64,000 nt of DNA from Rhodospirillum sp047263945 (GTDB taxonomy: Bacteria > Pseudomonadota > Alphaproteobacteria > Rhodospirillales > Rhodospirillaceae), in NCBI RefSeq assembly GCF_047263945.1, contig NZ_JBLAVB010000001.1:124001-188000 (forward strand). Direction: 5' to 3'. This document shows positions 11,323 through 19,295 of this stretch, one piece after another (within the stretch, counting starts at the first letter, position 1; the number at the start of each line of letters is the position of its first letter). Under the pieces are notes generated by a model. That model was not told where the DNA came from. It saw only the letters and a list, made by a program, of their open reading frames with translations, and did not search any database. Both the position numbers and the translations under genes were made by a program.

Positions 11323-11559
11323 TCAGTCCGCCAGCTCGACGAGGACGGCGCCGGCCATAACCGGGGCTTCGTTGTCGACCAGGAATTTGACCACAGTGCC
11401 GGAGGCCTCGGATTTGATTTCCATGAAGGACTTCATGACCTCGACCAGGCCGATGACATCTCCCTCGGCCACAGGGTCGCCCTCGACCTTGAAGGGGGGC
11501 TGGTCGGGGGAGGGGGCGCGGTAGAACGTGCCGGGAAGCGGGGAACGGATCTCGGGCAT
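11323..11559 (-). CDS. Biotin carboxyl carrier protein, short form
   Basis: A 78-residue single biotinyl domain. The biotin-accepting Lys is K43 in EVMKSF, where most carriers have EAMKM; this variant is usual in carriers coded next to LamB/YcsF and KipI/KipA genes. There is no N-terminal AccB extension or proline-rich linker. The gene lies 3 bases before accC and 49 bases after pxpA. Start 11559 has AGGAGAA close upstream (AGGAGAAAATCCG). Confidence 0.9.
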   Translation of the reverse strand: MPEIRSPLPGTFYRAPSPDQPPFKVEGDPVAEGDVIGLVEVMKSFMEIKSEASGTVVKFLVDNEAPVMAGAVLVELAD

Positions 11560-11608
11560 CGGATTTTCTCCTGCTGTGGCGGTGGGGGGGGATAAGGGGA
11601 GGAGGGGG

Positions 11609-12394
11609 TCAGGCCTTGGCTTGGGCAACCACTTCGGCTGCCGGGGCGATACGGATCCCGGCCTCCACCAGGGTCTTGCGGACGGCCGTGCCGATGGCCA
11701 GGGCACCCGGCGTGTCGGAATGGAAGCAAATGGACTCAAAGGTGATCGGCAGGTCTTCGCCCTCTACGGTCCGCACGGTGCCCTCCAGGCAGGCCCGCAA
11801 ACATTTGTCGGCGACGGCCTGGGGGTCGAGGCGGCGCATCCCGCGGGCGAAGACGATGGAGCCGGATTGGTCATAGTCCCGGTCGGCGTAGAACTCCCGG
11901 ATCACGGGCAGACCGACCTGTTTGGCGATGGGGTAGGTGAGGGAGGATCCCATGCAAAACAGAAAGGAGTCCGGCGCGGTCTTCAGCAGCGCCTCGACCA
12001 TTTGAGTGGCCAGATCCTCGTTGGTTGCAGCGCGCATGTAGAGCGCCCCATGGGGTTTCACATGCTGTAGCCGGGCCCCATGGCGCCGGGCGATTTCTCG
12101 CAGGGCGCCGACTTGATAGAGGATATCGTTGACCAATTCCTCTGGTCGGGCCTCGATGGTCCGGCGACCGAAGCCTTGCAGGTCCCGATACCCGGGATGG
12201 GCGCCCAGGGCGACGCCATGACTCACCGCCAAACGACAGACCCTGTCCATGAGGTTGGGGTCCCCGGCATGGAACCCCGTCGCCACGTTGGCCGAGGAAA
12301 TCAGCCCCATCAGATCCTCGTCGGAGGCCTCTTGGGACCATTGGCCAAAGCCCTCTCCCAGATCGCAATTCAGGTCGACCAATTTTTGCGTCAC
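11609..12394 (-). CDS. pxpA: LamB/YcsF family 5-oxoprolinase subunit A
   Basis: The 261-residue protein opens with VDLNCDLGEGFGQW, the hallmark of the LamB/YcsF family, and has GFHAGDP, GAHPGYRDLQGFGRR and HVKPHGALYMRA, which hold the conserved Asp and His residues of the TIM-barrel-like active site. Bacterial PxpA works with PxpB and PxpC to open 5-oxoproline, a by-product of glutamine and glutathione metabolism. First gene of the minus-strand operon, divergent from a LysR regulator. It is unusual that the operon adds biotin carboxylase and carrier genes. Confidence 0.9.
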   Translation of the reverse strand: MTQKLVDLNCDLGEGFGQWSQEASDEDLMGLISSANVATGFHAGDPNLMDRVCRLAVSHGVALGAHPGYRDLQGFGRRTIEARPEELVNDILYQVGALREIARRHGARLQHVKPHGALYMRAATNEDLATQMVEALLKTAPDSFLFCMGSSLTYPIAKQVGLPVIREFYADRDYDQSGSIVFARGMRRLDPQAVADKCLRACLEGTVRTVEGEDLPITFESICFHSDTPGALAIGTAVRKTLVEAGIRIAPAAEVVAQAKA

Positions 12395-12653
12395 GGGCGG
12401 TGCCTCCTCTGGATGTCCGGAATGGGTGTCGGTGACCCCGTCGATTGTCTGATGTAGCTTTGCCTATCCGGACCTCTATTGGCAAATTCTGTTTTTAGCG
12501 CCATCATTATCAAATAATCAGAAGAAGCAGGTTCTGTTCGACAGGAGAATCCGCCTGAAAGTCAGGCGTTCAATCGGAGCGTGTGTTCAAAAAATGGTCA
12601 TCGAATTTGATATTGCCATGGGGTGGTATTCGTTTTTCCAATGAGGTGGTCCG
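12395..12653. promoter_or_regulatory. Divergent promoter region pxpA / LysR
   Basis: The 259-base gap holds a dyad ATTAT-CAA-ATAAT (12506-12518) inside AT-rich sequence and a perfect hairpin CGCCTGA-AAG-TCAGGCG (12552-12568). Both are plausible LysR-type binding or leader elements controlling the divergent pxpA operon. No gene is seen here. Confidence 0.5.
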
Positions 12654-13568
12654 GTGAGCTTGAATTTCCGACATGTGAAGTACTTTGTGGCCGCAGCGAA
12701 CCTGGGCCAGATTTCCCGAGCTGCGAAGGAGCTTTCCGTTTCCCAATCGGCGATCACGACGGCGGTCAAGGAGTTGGAGGTCCTGACCGGAAGCAAGCTG
12801 TTTGTAAGGACCGCCCGGGGCGTGGAATTGACGGAAGCGGGGCGCCGTTTCCTGGGCTCTGCCAATCGGATTTTGGCGGGCGTGACCGATGCCTTGAACG
12901 CGGGGGTAGCCAGTGACGAAGTGGCTGGAACGCTGTCCGTTGCCGCCAGCTACACGGTGATGGGCTATTTCCTGCCCCAACACCTGGAGCGGATCCACCG
13001 ACGCTTCCCTCGCATGGAAATCCAATTGGTCGAACTGAGCCGGGAGATGATCGAGGAAGGCCTGATCGGGAACCGCTTCGACATGGCCGTGGTGTTGACC
13101 TCGAATATTGCGAGCCCCGAGATCGTCACGGAAACCCTGTTGAGCAGCCAGCGGCGTTTGTGGTTGCCGCAGGATCATCCCCTCTTGGGGTTGGATGCCG
13201 TCGGTCTGCGGGAGATCGCCGAAGAGTCTTATATCATGCTGACCGTTGATGAGGCAGCCCATACCACCCTGCGCTACTGGAATACCACTCCCTACGTTCC
13301 CAATGTGCGGCTGCGCACCTCGTCCATCGAGGCTGTGCGCTCAATGGTCGCCAACGGTCAGGGGGTAACGATCTTGTCGGACATGATCTATCGCCCCTGG
13401 TCCCTGGAAGGGCGCCGGATCGAAACGGTCGGTCTGGCACAGCCCGTTCCGGCCATGAATGTGGGGCTTGCCTGGCGTCGGGGGGCGGAGCTGTCACCGG
13501 CCATGAAGCTGTTCCGTCGGTATTTCAGTCAGGCCTACGAGATGCCTCTCCCCCTACAGCCGGAGTGA
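12654..13568 (+). CDS. LysR-family transcriptional regulator
   Basis: This 304-residue protein has an N-terminal winged helix (residues 1-60: FRHVKYFVAAANLGQISRAA, LSVSQSAITTAVKELE, LFVRT) followed by a periplasmic-binding-protein-like effector domain (about 90-295). The start is GTG at 12654 with GAGGTGG a few bases upstream. Its divergence from pxpA makes it the likely regulator of the pxpA-accBC-pxpBC operon, with 5-oxoproline or a related lactam as possible effector. That is inference from position only. Confidence 0.9.
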   Translation: MSLNFRHVKYFVAAANLGQISRAAKELSVSQSAITTAVKELEVLTGSKLFVRTARGVELTEAGRRFLGSANRILAGVTDALNAGVASDEVAGTLSVAASYTVMGYFLPQHLERIHRRFPRMEIQLVELSREMIEEGLIGNRFDMAVVLTSNIASPEIVTETLLSSQRRLWLPQDHPLLGLDAVGLREIAEESYIMLTVDEAAHTTLRYWNTTPYVPNVRLRTSSIEAVRSMVANGQGVTILSDMIYRPWSLEGRRIETVGLAQPVPAMNVGLAWRRGAELSPAMKLFRRYFSQAYEMPLPLQPE

Positions 13569-13591
13569 TCGGCGTCCCGTTCTCTTCGGGC

Positions 13592-14602
13592 TTAACCGAT
13601 TTGCAGGTAGGGGGCGAGGTCCTCGGGCGGACTCATGACTGAGACGATTTTCAACTGGGCAATGGTTCGGTCCTGGGACTTGGCCAGGTGGGTTTCAAGC
13701 ATATCGGCCGCCGCCGGTACGGTTCCGCTCAATACCAGATCCAGGACAATCCGCAGTTCCCGAAGAGATTGGATGTCGGCGGGGAGGCCGATGGCATGCA
13801 AGGCGTTCTGAGAGGCCTGAAGGGCCTTGCGATTGGTGTTGATGAAGGACGCAAGATCCGCGTTGGGCGTGGACAGAATCGTCAGATCAATGAAATCGTT
13901 CACCAAGCCGAACCAGTGGGACGGCTCGATTTTGCCGATTCCTTCGGCCTGGATAATGCGTGCCCTGAGGCGCTCCAGAGCCATCAGGTCATGGTCGGCG
14001 GACCGCAGGGCGGCCACTTCTAAAATCATCCGGAGTTCGAACTTGTCGCGGATCCGACGGGCCGTCAGGGGCTCGAGGATCCAGCGCGAGGAAGCGCTTT
14101 TGGAAACGATTCCCCGCTCTTGCAAGCGCCCAAGGACATCGCGAACCACGGTGCGGCTCACTTCGTAGGTCTCCGCCATCAGGGTTTCGATCACCCGGTA
14201 TTGACCGAAGACCAGGGCGCGGGAGGCTTCCTGTTCGACCGCATCGTGAATGCGAAGCCAGTTGGGTTGCCCCGCCGTTCCATCCAGAAGCGACAGGTCC
14301 ATGGCCATTTCCCGAACGTTTTCCCGGCGGGGTTCTTGGCGCGCGTCACCCACGATATAGCCCCGTCCGGAAAATCGATTGACCAGCCCCTCGGCTTCCA
14401 GAACGGCGAGGGCCCGTTTGACCGGAGCCCGGGACATGGACAGCCGTTCCGACAGGGCACTTTCCTGCAGAACCAAGCCAGGGGGCAAATGGCTGTCGAG
14501 AATGTTCGCGCGGATGACCTCTGCTGCGACTTCAAAGAGGGGGGGCGGCTGACCCTCGGTCGTGGTGAACCGGTCCGAAGGGGGGGGTGTGTCGGTCTTC
14601 AT
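13592..14602 (-). CDS. GntR/FCD regulator with two winged-helix domains
   Basis: The 336-residue protein is longer than usual GntR/FCD regulators (220-250). A first GntR winged helix lies at about 24-86 (LSERLSMSRAPVKRALAVLE, then LVNRFSGRGYIV). A second helix-turn-helix of the same type lies at about 118-178 (ETYEVSRTVVRDVLGRLQER), and a helical FCD-like ligand domain at about 183-315. Each protomer therefore appears to carry two DNA-binding domains. It is divergent from the PotABCD-like operon and most likely represses it. The ligand is unknown. Confidence 0.85.
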   Translation of the reverse strand: MKTDTPPPSDRFTTTEGQPPPLFEVAAEVIRANILDSHLPPGLVLQESALSERLSMSRAPVKRALAVLEAEGLVNRFSGRGYIVGDARQEPRRENVREMAMDLSLLDGTAGQPNWLRIHDAVEQEASRALVFGQYRVIETLMAETYEVSRTVVRDVLGRLQERGIVSKSASSRWILEPLTARRIRDKFELRMILEVAALRSADHDLMALERLRARIIQAEGIGKIEPSHWFGLVNDFIDLTILSTPNADLASFINTNRKALQASQNALHAIGLPADIQSLRELRIVLDLVLSGTVPAAADMLETHLAKSQDRTIAQLKIVSVMSPPEDLAPYLQIG

Positions 14603-14904
14603 CCCGTCGTTTCATCCAAGGTTGTTCCGTGAAACGGCAGAATGACCCCACAGGTTGGACTTTGGCAATGATCGATTCTTTGGTGATTCGTACACAAAAT
14701 TCATTGTGAACTATGGATAAGACGCGAAAATAGGCTATTTTTCGCCAAAAAAGTTTAGAGATGAGCTCATTTGCATAATTTATGAGCATTTTTTGGGCCT
14801 TAAAAAACGAATTATGTATTCGAAAGACATTTTTGTTGCCGACGTCAAAAAACGGTGTCTGTATTCGAAAGTCATTTTTTGAACGCACCGGAGAGGCTTC
14901 GACC
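14603..14904. promoter_or_regulatory. Operator-rich region between GntR gene and ABC operon
   Basis: This AT-rich gap contains a dyad CACAA-N6-TTGTG (14693-14708), a perfect palindrome ATGAGCTCAT (14761-14770), and two direct repeats GTATTCGAAAG(A/T)CATTTTT at 14816-14834 and 14861-14879, 45 bp apart (about four helical turns). A regulator with two DNA-binding domains is coded next door. No gene is seen. Confidence 0.6.
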
Positions 14905-15978
14905 ATGCTGAGCATGAACGGCATAACCCGGCGATACGGCGACGTCGTGGCCCTGAGCGGGTTGGATTTCGAGGTGCCTGGTGATCGCTACATCGTGCTT
15001 TTGGGCGCATCTGGAGCGGGCAAGACAACCCTGCTGCGGGTTATTGCCGGGTTCGAGGAGCCGGATGCGGGTCAGGTTCTGTTGGATGGTCAGCGGTTGG
15101 ACGGTGTCCCCATTCACCAGCGGGATGTGGGGTTTGTGTTCCAGAACTTCGCGCTCTTTCCCCACCTGACGGTGACCGACAATGTGGCCTACGGTTTGCG
15201 CCATCGGGCAGAGAGACGGATGACCGACCCTGCGGAGGTGACGCGTCGGGTGAAGGACATGCTCGATCTGGTAGGGCTCACGGGCCTGGGGAACCGGGGG
15301 ATTGGCGCCATCTCTGGCGGGCAGCGGCAGCGGGTTGCCCTGGCGCGCACTCTGGTCACCGAACCGCGTATTGTCTTGCTCGACGAACCCCTTGGCGCCC
15401 TGGACGCCAATCTGCGAGACCGCATGTGCGAGGAATTGCGCGCCATTCGGCAGCGCTTGGGGATCACCTTTCTTCATGTGACCGGCTCGGAAACCGAGGC
15501 CCTGACCATGGGGGACGAGGTGGCGGTTCTGTCAGGGGGGCGGATTGCCCAATGTGCCAAGCCGACGGAGCTCTTCGCCCGTCCGGTCAGCGCCGAGTCC
15601 GCCCGTCACCTCAATGCCTGGAACATTTTCCCTGGACGGGTGCGTGATGGCGTCCTGTCCACCGGCGCCGGTCCCCTGCCCATGCCCCGCCCTTTGGCCG
15701 AAGGCAGCCAGGCGGAGATGGCCATTCGCTTCGACCAGATCGGCGTTTGCCTGCCGGGTCAGGCCCCCGGGGGGCAGGACCACTTCACCGCCCGCTACAT
15801 CGCCGGAGAATTCAACGGGTCCACGGCCCTGGCCTTTTTTCGAGCCGATGATGGGGGGCTGGTCCAAGTCGTTGACCATCTGGGGGCCCCCCGCTTGCCG
15901 GACCTGCGCGAGGGAGAGGAATACGCCCTGTATTTTCCGCCCACGGAAGCCCTGTTGTTCGAGAAGACCCCGTCATGA
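14905..15978 (+). CDS. ABC transporter ATP-binding protein, PotA-like, lacking the H-loop His
   Basis: The 357-residue ATPase has Walker A GASGAGKTT (34-42), Q-loop Gln80, signature ISGGQ (136-140), Walker B IVLLDE and D-loop GALD. At the switch position, where the family has His in VTHDQ, it reads VTGSE, so residue 194 is Gly. A C-terminal TOBE-like regulatory part follows. Start 14905 has GGAGAGG 8 bases upstream; an earlier in-frame ATG at 14782 lies inside the promoter repeats. Its stop overlaps the permease start. The second ATPase of this operon (20602-21687) has the His, so the two may form a mixed pair. Confidence 0.92.
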   Translation: MLSMNGITRRYGDVVALSGLDFEVPGDRYIVLLGASGAGKTTLLRVIAGFEEPDAGQVLLDGQRLDGVPIHQRDVGFVFQNFALFPHLTVTDNVAYGLRHRAERRMTDPAEVTRRVKDMLDLVGLTGLGNRGIGAISGGQRQRVALARTLVTEPRIVLLDEPLGALDANLRDRMCEELRAIRQRLGITFLHVTGSETEALTMGDEVAVLSGGRIAQCAKPTELFARPVSAESARHLNAWNIFPGRVRDGVLSTGAGPLPMPRPLAEGSQAEMAIRFDQIGVCLPGQAPGGQDHFTARYIAGEFNGSTALAFFRADDGGLVQVVDHLGAPRLPDLREGEEYALYFPPTEALLFEKTPS

Positions 15979-16892
15979 CCGTCCCCAACGTCTCCCCATC
16001 CTCGTCCACGCCGTCTTTCCTTTCCCCCGCCGCCCGGCGGGAGCGCGAGGGGCGTCGCCGCGCCTTTTGGCTCCTCTCTCCGGGGTTGGTCTGGATGACC
16101 CTGTTCATGGTCCTGCCCATGGCCATGGTTGTTTATGTCTCGTTCTGGACCCAAACCACCTTCGCGGTGAAGCCGGAGCTGACAACAGAGAGTTGGGCGC
16201 GGTTTCTCAGCTCGGCCACCTATCTGGGATCCGTCGCCACCACCCTGAAGATTTGGGGGATTGTTCTGCTGGCGACCTTGCTTATCGGCTATCCGGTAGC
16301 GCTCTTCATTGGGTTGTTCGTGCGGTCGAAGACCGTCCAGACCGCCCTGTTGGTCGCTTGTGTGATTCCCTTTTGGACCTCCTTCCTGATCCGCGTCATC
16401 GCCTGGCGCCCCATGCTGGGGACCGAGGGGGCGGTCAACACCATCCTGTTGAACCTGGGGATCATCGATCATCCTTTGACCTTTCTGTTGTTTTCCGAGT
16501 TCTCGGTGTTGGTGGGCATGACGCAGATCTATTGCGTGTTCATGGTCGGCCCCATCACCTTCATGCTCGGCCGCATTGAGCCCGCCGTGATCGAGGCTGC
16601 CCGGGACTTGGGAGCCGGATTTGGCACCATTTTCCGCCGCATCATCCTGCCCCTCTCTCTGCCCGGTGTTGCGGTTGGCGCGATCTTTGTCTCGGTCATG
16701 GTGTTGGGGGAATTCGCCACAGCGGCCTCGCTTTCGGGCCGCAAGGTCAACCTGCTGGGCAACATCATTGTCAGCCAGGTGGGGTCCTTGAAATGGGCTT
16801 TCGCTGCGGTCGCCGGGGTTGTTTTGACGCTTATCATTGCCGCCGTCATTTCCGTGGCGCTGCGCATCGTCGACCTGCGGAAGGAAATGTAA
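15975..16892 (+). CDS. ABC transporter permease, PotB-like
   Basis: This 305-residue inner-membrane protein has about six hydrophobic segments and a cytoplasmic N-terminal tail rich in Ser, Pro and Arg. The EAA loop that contacts the ATPase reads EAARDLGAGFGTIFRRIILP. It belongs to the spermidine/putrescine type (PotB) of binding-protein-dependent permeases. It overlaps the preceding ATPase gene by 4 bases (ATGA) and is followed 2 bases later by its partner permease. The substrate cannot be read from sequence; an opine, polyamine, amino-acid derivative or amide is plausible. Confidence 0.92.
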   Translation: MTVPNVSPSSSTPSFLSPAARREREGRRRAFWLLSPGLVWMTLFMVLPMAMVVYVSFWTQTTFAVKPELTTESWARFLSSATYLGSVATTLKIWGIVLLATLLIGYPVALFIGLFVRSKTVQTALLVACVIPFWTSFLIRVIAWRPMLGTEGAVNTILLNLGIIDHPLTFLLFSEFSVLVGMTQIYCVFMVGPITFMLGRIEPAVIEAARDLGAGFGTIFRRIILPLSLPGVAVGAIFVSVMVLGEFATAASLSGRKVNLLGNIIVSQVGSLKWAFAAVAGVVLTLIIAAVISVALRIVDLRKEM

Positions 16893-16894
16893 CC

Positions 16895-17743
16895 ATGGAT
16901 CTGCCCTTTCTCCGGCGGGGCCTCGGCCTGTACGCCTGTCTTTTCCTGCTGTTTCTCTATGGCCCGATGATCGTGCTGACGATCCTGTCCTTCCAGGGGC
17001 CAACGGGGGGGCCCCAGTTTCCCCTGACCGATCCGGGCCTCTATTGGTACCAGCATCTTTTGGGGCTGACAGAGACCTCGCGTGTCTCGCAACTTCCCGT
17101 GGGCGGAAGTCTTGTGCGGTCCCTGACCTTGGCGTTCATGACCACCGTGGTGGCCACGGTCCTGGGTGTGATGAGCGCTGAGGCCTTCCGCACCCGCTTC
17201 AAAGGGGCCGGGCCGGCCTTTTACCTGATCATCCTGGGGATGATGGTGCCCGGCGTGCTGGTCGGCTTGGGCATGGCCCTCTTCTCCAACCTGTTGGGCA
17301 TTGAGCGGACCTGGTGGGGCACGGCTTTCGTCCTCCATGTGGTCTACACCTATCCCTTCGCCTTCCTGGTGATGCTGGCCATCTTCAACCGCTTCGACCG
17401 GAGCGTGGAGGAGGCCTCCATGTCCCTGGGCGTGACCCCGGCGGAGACCTTTCGACGGGTGACCTTCCCGATCATCTTCCCGGGCGTCCTGTCGGCCATG
17501 CTGTTCAGTTTCACGCTCAGCTACGACGAATTTGCCCGGACCCTGTTCACCGCAGGACGGGACCTGACCCTGCCTTTGGCCATCTACGGCACCTTCTCGG
17601 TGGAGGTCTATCCGAACATTTTCGCCTTCGGGGTTCTGACCACCCTGTTTTCCTTCACGCTTCTGGTGATCTACGGCTTGCTGATGAAGCGGTTCACCAG
17701 CCGGAACACGGTCCGCTTCAAGGGTCAGGAGGTCGAGGCATGA
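16895..17743 (+). CDS. ABC transporter permease, PotC-like
   Basis: The 282-residue membrane protein has about six transmembrane helices and an EAA loop EEASMSLGVTPAETFRRVTFP. It pairs with the preceding PotB-like protein to form the channel. ATG 16895 comes 2 bases after the upstream stop and is preceded by GGAAGGAAATG-type sequence (GGAAGGAA at 16880-16887). Its stop overlaps the next start in ATGA, showing that the following dehydrogenase genes belong to the same message. Confidence 0.92.
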   Translation: MDLPFLRRGLGLYACLFLLFLYGPMIVLTILSFQGPTGGPQFPLTDPGLYWYQHLLGLTETSRVSQLPVGGSLVRSLTLAFMTTVVATVLGVMSAEAFRTRFKGAGPAFYLIILGMMVPGVLVGLGMALFSNLLGIERTWWGTAFVLHVVYTYPFAFLVMLAIFNRFDRSVEEASMSLGVTPAETFRRVTFPIIFPGVLSAMLFSFTLSYDEFARTLFTAGRDLTLPLAIYGTFSVEVYPNIFAFGVLTTLFSFTLLVIYGLLMKRFTSRNTVRFKGQEVEA

Positions 17744-18468
17744 GTGCTCTTGTCACCGGGGCCGGGTCGGGTATCGGCGAAGCCATCGCCCTGCGCCTCG
17801 CCAAGGACGGCCTAGCCGTTGCCGTCAATGATCTGCGGGCCGACGCTGCAGAGCGAGTGGCCCAAGGGATTCGAGAAGCCGGGGGCACCGCCCATGCCGT
17901 CGCTGCCGATGTGTCGGACACCACCGCCGTGGCCAAGATGGTTGCCGAGGTCCGCTCGGTCCTGGGGGATCCCGCCATTCTGGTCAACAACGCCGGACAT
18001 GCCCATCAGGCCCCCTTTCTGGAGATCGCCCCGGAAGAGTTCGACCGTATTTTTGCGGTTCACGTCCGGGGCACCTTCCTGGTCACCCGGGCTTGCCTGC
18101 CTGCAATGCTCAAGGCCGGGACTGGGGTGGTGGTCAATATCGCCTCCCAACTGGGGCAGATCGGGGGCGTGGACCTGGTCCATTACGCGGGCGCCAAGGC
18201 GGCGATCATCGGTATGACCAAATCCCTCGCCCGGGAGGTCTCCACCCGAGGGGTGCGGGTCAACGCCGTGGCGCCCGGCCCCATTAATACCCCCCTTGTT
18301 GCCGCCCTGTCAGAGGAGTGGAAAACCGCCAAGCGCGCCCAATTGCCCCTGGGCCGTTTTGGTGAGCCCGAGGAGGTGGCCGGGGTCGTGTCCTTTCTGA
18401 CCTCGCCCGAGGCGGCCCTGTTCGTGGGCCAGACTCTTGGGCCCAATTCGGGAGATGTCATGCTGTGA
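17740..18468 (+). CDS. Short-chain dehydrogenase/reductase (SDR)
   Basis: A 242-residue classical SDR: cofactor loop TGAGSGIG near the N-terminus, NNAG at about 80, catalytic Ser in NIASQ, and YAGAK with Tyr and Lys. It starts inside the stop of the permease gene and ends inside the start of a second SDR, so the two enzymes are translated together. Two consecutive SDRs in an import operon suggest oxidation of an imported alcohol or amino-alcohol in two steps, or a heteromeric enzyme. The usual C-terminal DGG motif is replaced by GPNSGDVML. Confidence 0.88.
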   Translation: MSALVTGAGSGIGEAIALRLAKDGLAVAVNDLRADAAERVAQGIREAGGTAHAVAADVSDTTAVAKMVAEVRSVLGDPAILVNNAGHAHQAPFLEIAPEEFDRIFAVHVRGTFLVTRACLPAMLKAGTGVVVNIASQLGQIGGVDLVHYAGAKAAIIGMTKSLAREVSTRGVRVNAVAPGPINTPLVAALSEEWKTAKRAQLPLGRFGEPEEVAGVVSFLTSPEAALFVGQTLGPNSGDVML

Positions 18469-19229
18469 GCAAGACCAAGGAACAACGGGTCGTCATCGTG
18501 ACCGGCGGAGGAATCGGCATTGGCCGGGCCACCTGCGCGCAGTTCTCCGCCCAGGGGGATCATGTGGTCATCACCGACGTGCTGGAGGATGAGGGGCGGG
18601 CCCTGGCCGAGGAGCTGACCGCCGCAGGGGGAGACTGTGTCTTCCTGCCCTTGAATGTGCGGGATACGGCCCAGGCAGAAGCCGTCGTGGCCGAGGTGGT
18701 GGCCCGTCATGGCAAGGTCGATGTCGTCGTGGCCAATGCGGGCATCGCCCACCGGGTGCCTTTGGCGGAGTTGTCCGACGAAAAATGGGACGAGACCTTC
18801 GACATTGACCTGAAAGGCATGCTGCGGGTGATCCGCCCTGCCGTTCCGGCCATGGGTGCGGGGTCCTCCATCATTTGCCTGAGCTCGATCATGGGGGTCG
18901 CCTATGGCTGGGACGCGCATGTGCACTACTCCTCGGCCAAGGCCGGGGTGGTGGGGCTCGTCCGGGGCCTGGCCGTGGAGTTGGCCCGCTCGGGCATCCG
19001 TGTCAACGGCGTCGCGCCGGGCTATATCCGCACGGCCCAGTTGCTCAGCGAGAAGAACAGCCTCGGCCCCAAGGCAGCGGAAATTGCCTCCCCCTACATC
19101 CCCATGGGCCGCCTGGGAGAGCCTGAGGAAATCGCCAAGGTCATCGGCTTCCTGGCCTCTGCGGATGCGTCCTACCTCACCGGGCAAGTGCTCACCGTGG
19201 ATGGCGGCCTGTTGGTGGGGCGGTACTGA
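18465..19229 (+). CDS. Short-chain dehydrogenase/reductase (SDR)
   Basis: A 254-residue SDR with cofactor loop TGGGIGIG, NAG motif (VVANAGIAH), catalytic Ser in CLSSIMG, and YSSAK with Tyr and Lys. The C-terminus has the common TGQVLTVDGG. It begins at GTG 18465, overlapping the previous SDR by 4 bases. It resembles SDRs acting on sugars, polyols or 3-hydroxy acids; specificity is unknown. About 65 bases separate it from the binding-protein gene. Confidence 0.88.
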   Translation: MSKTKEQRVVIVTGGGIGIGRATCAQFSAQGDHVVITDVLEDEGRALAEELTAAGGDCVFLPLNVRDTAQAEAVVAEVVARHGKVDVVVANAGIAHRVPLAELSDEKWDETFDIDLKGMLRVIRPAVPAMGAGSSIICLSSIMGVAYGWDAHVHYSSAKAGVVGLVRGLAVELARSGIRVNGVAPGYIRTAQLLSEKNSLGPKAAEIASPYIPMGRLGEPEEIAKVIGFLASADASYLTGQVLTVDGGLLVGRY

Positions 19230-19295
19230 ACCGCTCGGTCCATCCCCCGCATTTTTCGATGAGTCCCGTTTCTCGAATAGATTGGGAGTTTCACT

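Noticed and set aside
15795..17003. Long minus-strand frames opposite the ABC permease genes
   Set aside because: Low-complexity, Gln/Gly/Arg-rich translations typical of antisense frames in GC-rich genes; the sense strand has clear permease motifs.
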